Shown piece after piece: positions 1 to 6,266 of a stretch of 8,493 nt of DNA. The stretch's first letter is position 1. The number at the start of each line of letters is the position of its first letter. Below the pieces are notes generated by a model. The model was not told the DNA's origin and did not search any database. It saw nothing but the letters and a program-made list of their open reading frames with translations. The DNA comes from Eubacterium sp. (GTDB taxonomy: Bacteria > Bacillota > Clostridia > Oscillospirales > Acutalibacteraceae). The position numbers and the translations under genes were made by a program. The stretch covers positions 1 to 8,493 of the forward strand of contig JAIDLO010000077.1 of the NCBI GenBank assembly GCA_029050995.1. Reading direction: 5' to 3'.

Positions 1-28
1 ATATAAAGCTACTGAAAGAGGGATTATT

Positions 29-1813
29 ATGAAAAAAAATTTTGATGCAGTTTATGTTCATAATGCAAATCAATATCAGCAAAAGGATTATACGCAGATA
101 TTGAATAACGAAAGAAGTAAAAGCATAAAGCTTTGGGCGTGGAAAAATGACAAGGCTACTGCTGAATTTGCAATTTTATGTAAAAAGGATATGAAGGATA
201 TTACCCTCACAGCCTCTGATTTATCGGGCGAAGCAGGCGTGATTTCATCATCAGATGTTACACTTTCATTTATAAAGGATGTTAAGGCATACACAGGTCA
301 TGCAGGCTGGTATGCGAGCAACCCAAGAAATATTATGCCAAGAGGTAAAAGAGAATATTATCCTGAGGTTATTTATTCGGATGAGCCTGTTTCGGTTGAC
401 AAGGATTGCTTTCAGCTTGTGTGGGCAGAGGTTTCAACAGCCAAGGACACGCAATCGGGAACTTACAGCGGAACAATTACGATTTCGGCAGAAAACACAG
501 AAGAAACGGTAACGCTGGATTATTCGGTTGAGGTTCTTGATTTAACAATGCCCGAGCCTGAAAATTATCTTTTTGATGTTGAATATTGGAGTCATCCCTA
601 TAATGTTGCTTACTATTATGGTGTTGAGCCGTTTTCAAAAGAGCATTTAGATATTTTAAAACAGCATATGATGCTTTATAAAAAGCTCGGCGGTCATGCA
701 GTTACGGCAAGCATTGTTGAGGAAGCGTGGGGTGGTCAAACCTACGGCGGCGGAAATGCCGTTCATTATCCGTCTATGATAAAATGGATCAAAACAGCTG
801 ATGATGAATGGAAATTTGATTTTACGCATTTTGATAAATGGGTAGAATTGAATAAGGCAATCGGTATTGCAGATAAAATTATATGCTACAGTATGATGCC
901 GTGGAACGGAATTATAAAATACTTTGATGAAACAAAGAAAAAATATAAAAAATTAAAGGTTAATCCTGCCCGTAAAAAGGATTATGAAAAAGCGTGGCTT
1001 CCGTTTTTGAAAGCGTTTGTTTATCATCTTGATGAAAAGAATTGGTTTGATAGTACATATATCGGTTTTGACGAACGCCATAATATGGAAACGGCTCTTG
1101 ATTTAATTGATTCTGTAAAAAACAAAAACGGCTTGGTGCTGAAAAAATCTGCAGCATTTAATGATTTTAAGCATAATGCCGCTGTATTCAGCAGATTGGA
1201 TTATGCTTCTGTTGGTCTTCAGCAGATTCGTGATCATATGCAGGATTTCAAAAAACAGGTTGCATTAAGAAGAAATAATAAGCAGGAAACAAGTATGTAT
1301 ACGGCAACCGAGCATGTTCCGAACAGCTTTACGAAATCAATCCCTGTTGAAAGCTATTGGACAATTCTGTTTGCAGGCTCGCTGCATGCAACGGGCTTTC
1401 TCAGATGGGCTTATGATGCGTGGGTTGAAAATCCGTTAGAGGAATCTACCCATTGGTCTTTCCCTGCCGGGGATTGCTTCCTTGTTTATCCGTCCTATAA
1501 AGATGATAAAAACCGTGAGAGTAAATATACGCTTCGTCTTGCAAAGCTGGATGAGGGTGTGCGAGATGTAAACAAGCTTTATATTATGCGTGAAAAATAT
1601 CCCGAATCGGCTGCTGAAATTGAAAAACTGTTTTCATCAGTTAAAGGTTGTGAAGAAAACAGCTATGAATTCTATACTATGTCACGAACAAATCTTTGGG
1701 GACGCAAGGCAAAGTGGCTTACCGAAAACGGCAAAAAAGAAATGCTTTCCGATATGGATGAAATCAAAAAAAGAATATATGAAATTTCAAAAAGCTGCTG
1801 TAAAGCAGATTGA
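29..1813 (+). CDS. GH123-like / DUF4091 intracellular glycoside hydrolase
   Basis: This 594-residue protein resembles the glycoside hydrolase 123 / DUF4091 family, whose characterised members are beta-N-acetylgalactosaminidases using substrate-assisted catalysis. Residues 1-170 look like a beta-rich N-terminal domain. Residues about 175-490 form the presumed barrel. An Asp-Glu pair (D348-E349, in the FDERHN segment after a predicted strand) sits where GH123 enzymes carry their catalytic dyad. The segment at about 455-490 (GFLRWAYDAWVENPL, then FPAGDCFLVYPS) is the typical DUF4091 signature. A charged C-terminal helical region follows. There is no signal peptide or membrane segment, so it should act in the cytoplasm on imported sugars or glycoconjugate fragments. 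The ATG at 29 follows a GAGGGA ribosome binding site at 18-23. Only 28 bases lie upstream, so its promoter and any partner genes are outside the window. It converges on the minus-strand operon and shares its terminator. Family is fairly sure; the sugar substrate is not determined. Confidence 0.82.
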   Translation: MKKNFDAVYVHNANQYQQKDYTQILNNERSKSIKLWAWKNDKATAEFAILCKKDMKDITLTASDLSGEAGVISSSDVTLSFIKDVKAYTGHAGWYASNPRNIMPRGKREYYPEVIYSDEPVSVDKDCFQLVWAEVSTAKDTQSGTYSGTITISAENTEETVTLDYSVEVLDLTMPEPENYLFDVEYWSHPYNVAYYYGVEPFSKEHLDILKQHMMLYKKLGGHAVTASIVEEAWGGQTYGGGNAVHYPSMIKWIKTADDEWKFDFTHFDKWVELNKAIGIADKIICYSMMPWNGIIKYFDETKKKYKKLKVNPARKKDYEKAWLPFLKAFVYHLDEKNWFDSTYIGFDERHNMETALDLIDSVKNKNGLVLKKSAAFNDFKHNAAVFSRLDYASVGLQQIRDHMQDFKKQVALRRNNKQETSMYTATEHVPNSFTKSIPVESYWTILFAGSLHATGFLRWAYDAWVENPLEESTHWSFPAGDCFLVYPSYKDDKNRESKYTLRLAKLDEGVRDVNKLYIMREKYPESAAEIEKLFSSVKGCEENSYEFYTMSRTNLWGRKAKWLTENGKKEMLSDMDEIKKRIYEISKSCCKAD

Positions 1814-1828
1814 AATTTTGCATAAAGA

Positions 1829-1855
1829 AAAACCCTCAGTTTAACTGAGGGTTTT
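1829..1855. terminator. Bidirectional rho-independent terminator between convergent genes
   Basis: A perfect inverted repeat pairs 1833-1840 (CCCTCAGT) with 1844-1851 (ACTGAGGG) around a three-base loop. It is extended by A-T pairs between 1829-1832 and 1852-1855. Read on the plus strand it is followed by TTTTAATTA. Read on the minus strand the stem is followed by TTTTTCTTT, the better U-tract. It lies 15 bases after the GH123 stop and 2 bases after the stop of the last operon gene, so it can terminate both transcripts. Confidence 0.92.
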
Positions 1856-1857
1856 AA

Positions 1858-2556
1858 TTATTTGTTTTTGGTTTTCTTCATATGCAGTTCTTTCATACCC
1901 TCAACCTCATCGCAGATTTCTTTGAGGTTGCAGCTTGAGCAATCAAAAAGCACATTATCAAGGATATGATTCAGCGCTGATGTGGTATCCTTTATTTTTT
2001 GTGCAAGATTATTTAATGCACCGAAATTGTCAAATTCAGTAATAAAAATAATATCAACACTTTTTACGAAAGGATATTTTTTGTATTTCTCAATCAGCTT
2101 ATTGCCTAAATCAGCAAAGGTGTAGCCTGCTTTTACGGCATTTTTGCCGACTCTTATTTGCTCACGCATACTGAAAGCGGAGGCTCTTATCATAAAATCC
2201 TTTGCATAAAATTTATATTTAACCTGATCAAGTTCCTTTATATGTTTAAAGGCTTCGTCATCATCCTCAGGCTCTTCAATCTCAAGGAACACTATTTTTC
2301 CGAAGGGAACATCTTTTTTAATTTTATCCAAATCTTTACCAACAAGATATGCCCTGTCGGAAAACGGAATCGTACTGCTGACAGCTAAGGTTGAAACGCA
2401 GGGAAGCTGGCTTCCGCCAAGCTCAAAGGCAGTGTCCCTGGTAAAGATTATATCGTTTTTGCCGCCCTCCTTAAGTCGGGCTGGGGTGGAGTCAAGAACG
2501 CATAAATCTCCAACTAAGCTTTTCAGCTGCTCGATAAACGAATTGTAAATTACCAT
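1858..2556 (-). CDS. Stand-alone acetyl-CoA synthase (CdhC/AcsB)-like domain protein
   Basis: This 232-residue protein resembles an internal stretch of the acetyl-CoA synthase/decarbonylase catalytic subunit (CdhC/AcsB family), but is far shorter than the roughly 470 residues of archaeal CdhC or 730 of bacterial AcsB. Recognisable blocks, in AcsB order, are FELGG at 44-48, a segment like the conserved 'GQRDIxWIRIS...A..G..L..LG..L' block at about 117-153, and the strand 'VKSVDIIFITE' at 164-174. CxxC (C206, C209) and C215 follow, spaced somewhat like the first A-cluster cysteines (C506, C509 and C518 in Moorella). The protein then ends: the fourth cubane cysteine and the Cys-Gly-Cys distal-nickel ligands are absent, so a normal A-cluster cannot form. 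It might be a scaffold, metal carrier or [Fe-S] subunit. The ATG overlaps the stop of the membrane-peptide gene (TAATG); an AAAAGGA ribosome binding site lies 12 bases upstream, slightly far. It is last in the operon. The alignment is from memory of the family. Confidence 0.7.
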   Translation of the reverse strand: MVIYNSFIEQLKSLVGDLCVLDSTPARLKEGGKNDIIFTRDTAFELGGSQLPCVSTLAVSSTIPFSDRAYLVGKDLDKIKKDVPFGKIVFLEIEEPEDDDEAFKHIKELDQVKYKFYAKDFMIRASAFSMREQIRVGKNAVKAGYTFADLGNKLIEKYKKYPFVKSVDIIFITEFDNFGALNNLAQKIKDTTSALNHILDNVLFDCSSCNLKEICDEVEGMKELHMKKTKNK

Positions 2557-2714
2557 TAAAGCTTTCTGTCCTTTTCGATATTATCGTAATGTATCTGCAA
2601 TTTATCATAAATAAAGCGAACCAGCTTCATATCCAAATTGAAGAAATAAATGCAGAATGTAATCAAAAAGAATGCAGCAATAATGCACAAAATAACGATT
2701 AAAGCAGTTTTCAT
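2556..2714 (-). CDS. 52-residue single-pass membrane peptide
   Basis: This small gene was found by translating the gap between the activator and the acetyl-CoA-synthase-like gene. It encodes 52 residues starting MKTALIVILC. Residues about 4-26 are a continuous hydrophobic segment long enough to cross the membrane, rich in Ile, Phe, Ala and Leu with two cysteines (C10, C21). A charged tail of about 26 residues (K30, R33, K38, then acidic and basic residues to the end) should lie in the cytoplasm by the positive-inside rule. Its start codon overlaps the activator stop (TAATG), and its stop overlaps the next start in the same way. An AAAGGA ribosome binding site lies 8 bases upstream, at 2723-2728. 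The exact two-sided coupling and the membrane-protein composition strongly suggest a translated gene. I recognise no family. An anchor or assembly subunit for the neighbouring soluble enzymes is inference. Confidence 0.8.
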   Translation of the reverse strand: MKTALIVILCIIAAFFLITFCIYFFNLDMKLVRFIYDKLQIHYDNIEKDRKL

Positions 2715-3505
2715 TATGCCATTCCTTTCTGTCTTGCGTATTCGGCAGCACCGAGCGCACCCATAAGCTGCGGGTCGATGTCCAAATCTACAACCTTAAT
2801 TTTAAGAACCTTTTCGATAGCCTTCTTTAAGCCTGCATTCTTTGCACAGCCGCCTGTAAGCGTAATGCTGTCGGTTGCACCAGCTTTTTTAGCCATAACA
2901 AAGCAGCGCTTTGCAACGGCAAGCTGTATGCCTGCTGCAATTTCGTCCATAGGCTTGCCTTCGCCAACGAGAGAGATAACCTCGGATTCAGCAAAAACAG
3001 TACACTGTGCTGTAATCGGAATTGTGTTCTTTGCTTGTAATGAAAGCTGGCAGAATTCTGGTAAGGTCATTTCAAAAGCGTTTGCCATAGCCTCAAAGAA
3101 TCTGCCTGTACCTGCTGCACACTTATCGTTCATAGCAAAGTTTTTAACTGTTCCGTCTGTGTCGATCGCGATACCCTTAACATCCTGTCCGCCGATATCA
3201 ATGATTGCTTTTACATCAGGGTTGGTTACATGAACGCCCATAGCGTGGCAGCTGATTTCAGAAATGTTTTCATCAGCAAAAGGTACTTTGTTTCTGCCGT
3301 ATCCTGTACCGATTAAATAGCTGAGTTCTTCTGCTGATTTTATATCGTCAATCTTGCTGAGTGCTTCTTCAAGTGCAAGCTCAGCACTTTTAACAGGATT
3401 GATTTTGCTTCTTACAGTTGAGTCGGCAACCATTTTGCCTTCTTCATTTAAAATTACACATTTTGCGTAGGTTGAACCTACATCACATCCACCAAAATAT
3501 TTCAT
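2714..3505 (-). CDS. 2-hydroxyacyl-CoA dehydratase-type activator ATPase (HgdC/BadF-like)
   Basis: This 263-residue protein belongs to the ASKHA-fold activators (component A) of 2-hydroxyacyl-CoA dehydratases. As a homodimer with one [4Fe-4S] cluster between the subunits, such activators use ATP to transfer one low-potential electron to the dehydratase component. The phosphate-1 loop (DVGSTYAK, 8-15), phosphate-2 loop (DIGGQDVKGI, 103-112) and adenosine motif (LTGGCAKN, 216-223) are present. Both cluster cysteines are there: C129 in NDKCAAGTGRF and C168 in AQCTVFAESEV, almost the same numbers as C127 and C166 in Acidaminococcus HgdC. Length is normal for the family. I choose the ATG at 3505 (MKYFGGCDVGS). 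A TTG at 3526 in the same frame would add seven residues, but it lies upstream of the AAGGAGGA ribosome binding site and inside the end of the previous gene. The activator is fourth in the operon, after the two subunits it presumably reduces. Confidence 0.93.
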   Translation of the reverse strand: MKYFGGCDVGSTYAKCVILNEEGKMVADSTVRSKINPVKSAELALEEALSKIDDIKSAEELSYLIGTGYGRNKVPFADENISEISCHAMGVHVTNPDVKAIIDIGGQDVKGIAIDTDGTVKNFAMNDKCAAGTGRFFEAMANAFEMTLPEFCQLSLQAKNTIPITAQCTVFAESEVISLVGEGKPMDEIAAGIQLAVAKRCFVMAKKAGATDSITLTGGCAKNAGLKKAIEKVLKIKVVDLDIDPQLMGALGAAEYARQKGMA

Positions 3506-3513
3506 ATCATTAG

Positions 3514-3521
3514 TCCTCCTT
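3514..3521 (-). promoter_or_regulatory. Ribosome binding site fixing the activator start
   Basis: The minus strand reads AAGGAGGA here, a near-perfect Shine-Dalgarno sequence overlapping the TAA stop of the 516-aa subunit. It sits 8-9 bases before the ATG at 3505. This favours that ATG over the upstream in-frame TTG at 3526. It is also the only operon junction without a TAATG overlap, so the activator may be translated more independently. Confidence 0.8.
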
Positions 3522-5070
3522 ACCAAGCTAAAGTGTCATCAAATTCTACAAGTGTCGGATCAACAGGTTCTTCGTGAAGAACGGTTGACATATATTTGTT
3601 GATATTTTCACGCATATCACGGCGGGAAATTGTTCTTGGGTCCATAAGATCCTGCGGTACCCAGATAAAGTTGATGCCGCGCTCTCTTGCCTGATCGTCA
3701 AAGATACCGATAAGTCCGTCCATACCTTTACAGGAAATCTGGTCGTACATAATAACCATATCTGCATTATACATTTCAACAATATCCCAAAGCTCGTCAA
3801 CAACATTCTGATAGCCGCCCTTTGTGTGCTTTCTCATTGTTGTGCGCTGCAGCGTTTTTGCAAATGTTGTGAGGGCAGCGTCCTTATCCTCCGTGTCGTA
3901 CATAATATAGGAAATCATAGTTTCCATATCCATAACAACATTTACGCCCCAGCAGTTTTCAAGCCAGTTTGCAAGGCTTGTGTAGTAGTTTGCAGGGCAG
4001 GACCAAACGATTGCTCTGTGGCGCATTTCCTTTGAACAAGGTGTTTTCTTTTCGTAGCCCTTCATCATAAGCTTGTTAACTTTTTTGTCTATCTTCAGGA
4101 AACGATCATCCATGCCGCCTGAAATGTGGAAATAGAATAAACGATACAGCCAGAAGGTTGCGCCTGTCATCTGTGGATAATCGGTTTTGTTGATTTCCCA
4201 TTTCTGTATTTCATATTCAAGCTGATGATTGTATTTTTTCATTGCGGAGAAGAAGGAATCCCAATCAAATTTTTCGCCTGTCTGCTCTTCAATAAATCTG
4301 ATACAATCCTTAACCTCTTCAAGAGCGTATTCCTGAACATCCTCGCCGTTGTATCTTAAAGGCACATTAATAACATGCGTTGGAATATTAAATCTTCTGT
4401 CAATATATGCGGAGTTCATAATCGAACCGTCGCAAGGCATATTACAGGTTATTGAGCATTTACCAACAATTGGATAATCATCATTGATTGCAACGCCTGC
4501 TTCTGCTGACGGCAGCGGGCAAACATCTGCAGGCACACCGTAGCTTTCCGTGATGTCAAGATAAGGCGGTGTAATCTGCTGGTCAACCATTGAGGAAAGG
4601 AAGATCGGAACAGTTGTAACATGGTTATCCTTTAAATTCGGGAAGCCTGCCATAAGCTCTGATGAAAAGATTTCATCAACATTAACTGTTTTGTCTGCCC
4701 ATTTTGGATTTTTATGAAAATGCTTATCGTTTGCAAGCAGGAAATTAATCAATCCGGTTGTCGGCTTAACAAGTCCGTTAAAATGAAGGTGGGTAATTCT
4801 GAGCTGCGGGCCGCGCAGACCCTCGGTGTGGCGGTCTACCCATGCAGGTGCAGATAAATAGCTTGCCATCCAGCGGTAGTTCCAGATTCCTTTAATGGAG
4901 GATATAGGTGCTTTAAGCACCATAACAATCATATCTTTCCAGGTAATAAGCCATCTGTAATAGTCGTATGCTGTATCAGCGATACCACGCCATTCTCTGT
5001 GTTTTAATATAGCCGTTTTGTCTTTATGTAAGTTACCAAGATTTTTTGGCTTGTTTCTCCAAAGGCTCAT
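3520..5070 (-). CDS. 2-hydroxyacyl-CoA dehydratase-superfamily subunit, long form (HGD-D domain)
   Basis: This 516-residue protein has the character of the dehydratase component (component D, HGD-D / BcrB-BcrC / HgdA-HgdB superfamily), which holds a [4Fe-4S] or double-cubane cluster and receives electrons from the activator. Candidate ligands lie in family-typical places: C184 (DVCPLPSAEAG), C205/C209/C213 (CSITCNMPC), C358 (WSCPANYY) and C447 (ISCKGMDG). The pattern 'ADMVIMYDQISCKG...GI..DQARERGINFIWVPQDLMD' matches the end of the second Rossmann-like lobe. It is longer than the usual 370-480 residues. The first about 130 residues, rich in Trp, Tyr and Arg with an amphipathic stretch at 40-75, have no counterpart I recognise. 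The ATG overlaps the preceding stop (TAATG), with AAGGAGGG at 5077-5084 as ribosome binding site. It probably forms a heterodimer with the 398-aa protein. The substrate is unknown, and a double-cubane-cluster protein of the DCCP type is an alternative to a dehydratase. Confidence 0.82.
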   Translation of the reverse strand: MSLWRNKPKNLGNLHKDKTAILKHREWRGIADTAYDYYRWLITWKDMIVMVLKAPISSIKGIWNYRWMASYLSAPAWVDRHTEGLRGPQLRITHLHFNGLVKPTTGLINFLLANDKHFHKNPKWADKTVNVDEIFSSELMAGFPNLKDNHVTTVPIFLSSMVDQQITPPYLDITESYGVPADVCPLPSAEAGVAINDDYPIVGKCSITCNMPCDGSIMNSAYIDRRFNIPTHVINVPLRYNGEDVQEYALEEVKDCIRFIEEQTGEKFDWDSFFSAMKKYNHQLEYEIQKWEINKTDYPQMTGATFWLYRLFYFHISGGMDDRFLKIDKKVNKLMMKGYEKKTPCSKEMRHRAIVWSCPANYYTSLANWLENCWGVNVVMDMETMISYIMYDTEDKDAALTTFAKTLQRTTMRKHTKGGYQNVVDELWDIVEMYNADMVIMYDQISCKGMDGLIGIFDDQARERGINFIWVPQDLMDPRTISRRDMRENINKYMSTVLHEEPVDPTLVEFDDTLAW

Positions 5071-6266
5071 TATTTACCCTCCTTTGCTTTTTGAATTCGT
5101 TTTATTTCAAGACTTTCAACAAACGCCTGAATTCTTGTGCGTAACTGACCTGAAGCATTTGCTGTATATTGTCTGTCTACTGTTACGGAAGGAATGCCCA
5201 TTTCATTTGTGATGATATGAGAGGCAAGTGCTCGCTCATATCCCCAATATTCGCAGAATTTCAATTGTTCGTAAACAACACCCTCTGCATGGTATTCCTC
5301 AACAAGCTGCTTAACATAATCTCTTCTGTTCTGAACCTTTTCGTGCTGCATATATCTTGGGCATTGGCTTGTGCGCATATAATGCAAAATGATTTCTTCA
5401 AGCACATCGCCGTCCTCGCTTAGCTTGATTTCCTCTCTGCCCGGAAGCGAGCCAAAGCAAAATCTGTCTGCAACAACCAAAGCGCCTGCATCCTCAAACA
5501 GCTTTGTGAAATCGGGATCATCCATTTCAGAGCCTACAACAACAACCTTTGCTCTGAAATTCTTCTTTTCATCCGGAACTCTTGTTTTAAGCTCTTCGGC
5601 TGTTTCACGAAGCTTATCCAATATAAGATATTTCGGACAGCAGTATGTAATAAGGCACAGTACATGGAATTCATATCCTGTAATTCTTGGATTTTCTTCT
5701 TTTCTGTATTCGCCGATTTCGGTAATCAGACGGCAAATCTCATTGTGCTCTTCAACTGCTTTGCGAAGAGAAGCCTCGCTGATGTCAACGCCGTAAACCT
5801 CGTGGAGTCTGTCAAGCACCTTTGTCTGCATCTGGTTTTTGTAATGCTTGATTGTGTGAGGCGCAATTTTGAAAGGTATATCGGAAATAGATACAAAGAA
5901 ATTTGGATTGTTTACCAAATTCAATACCTCAAAATGCTCATACGCTCTGTTCATTTCCGAACAGGTTTCAGCCCCGATAAATGCGGACAGAAAGTTGTAG
6001 CCGCCTTCAATACCTCTTTCAACCAATGCTTTTGAGTAACCGCAAAGGTAAGAGCTCATATAGTAGGTTGCAATATCCATTGAGCCTGTTCTCGGTGCTC
6101 TGAGTCTTACGGAAAAGCAATTGTCAAGATTGAGCAATACCTCCGGAATGTGATAGCAGGTATATGCTACAGCATTTTTACCCTCGCTTATTGCCTGCTG
6201 AACTAACTCATTGTTCGCCTCTTGCAGCAGGTTTTCAAAATAAATTAAATGTTTTAAATCCTTCAT
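5070..6266 (-). CDS. 2-hydroxyacyl-CoA dehydratase-superfamily subunit, short form (HgdB/DCCP-like)
   Basis: This 398-residue protein is a second, different member of the same superfamily, of normal length. Its three expected cluster cysteines are visible: C37 (YTCYHIPEVLL, like the common CSYxPEE motif), C102 (ETCSEMNRAYEHF) and C338 (LKFCEYWGYE). The ending, with GIPSVTVDRQYTANASGQLRTRIQAFVE (356-383), is the typical C-terminal signature ('tSGQLrTRvQAFvE') of HgdB and related subunits. It has two Rossmann-like lobes and no signal peptide, so it is cytoplasmic. The start codon overlaps the stop of the CooC-like gene (TAATG), with an AGGGG ribosome binding site at 6274-6278. Its stop overlaps the start of the 516-aa partner in the same way, which suggests fixed stoichiometry. 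The reductant would be the activator encoded two genes on. No dedicated CoA-transferase or hydroxyacid dehydrogenase is nearby to indicate a fermentation substrate. Confidence 0.88.
   Translation of the reverse strand: MKDLKHLIYFENLLQEANNELVQQAISEGKNAVAYTCYHIPEVLLNLDNCFSVRLRAPRTGSMDIATYYMSSYLCGYSKALVERGIEGGYNFLSAFIGAETCSEMNRAYEHFEVLNLVNNPNFFVSISDIPFKIAPHTIKHYKNQMQTKVLDRLHEVYGVDISEASLRKAVEEHNEICRLITEIGEYRKEENPRITGYEFHVLCLITYCCPKYLILDKLRETAEELKTRVPDEKKNFRAKVVVVGSEMDDPDFTKLFEDAGALVVADRFCFGSLPGREEIKLSEDGDVLEEIILHYMRTSQCPRYMQHEKVQNRRDYVKQLVEEYHAEGVVYEQLKFCEYWGYERALASHIITNEMGIPSVTVDRQYTANASGQLRTRIQAFVESLEIKRIQKAKEGK

Noticed and set aside
1858..2556. Functional acetyl-CoA synthase of the Wood-Ljungdahl pathway
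   Set aside because: The protein is far too short and lacks the Cys-Gly-Cys nickel ligands and the fourth cubane cysteine. No CO dehydrogenase or corrinoid protein genes are present.
2778..3233. 151-codon open frame on the plus strand
   Set aside because: It is antisense to the well-supported activator gene, shows no recognisable domain, and is explained by the codon pattern of the real gene.
3506..3526. In-frame TTG at 3526 as the start of the activator gene
   Set aside because: It lies upstream of the strong AAGGAGGA ribosome binding site and within the end of the preceding gene. The ATG at 3505 gives the normal family N-terminus.
5389..6035. Overlapping plus-strand open frames of 135 and 123 codons
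   Set aside because: Both are antisense to the 398-aa subunit, with low-complexity or cysteine/phenylalanine-rich translations and no plausible start context.
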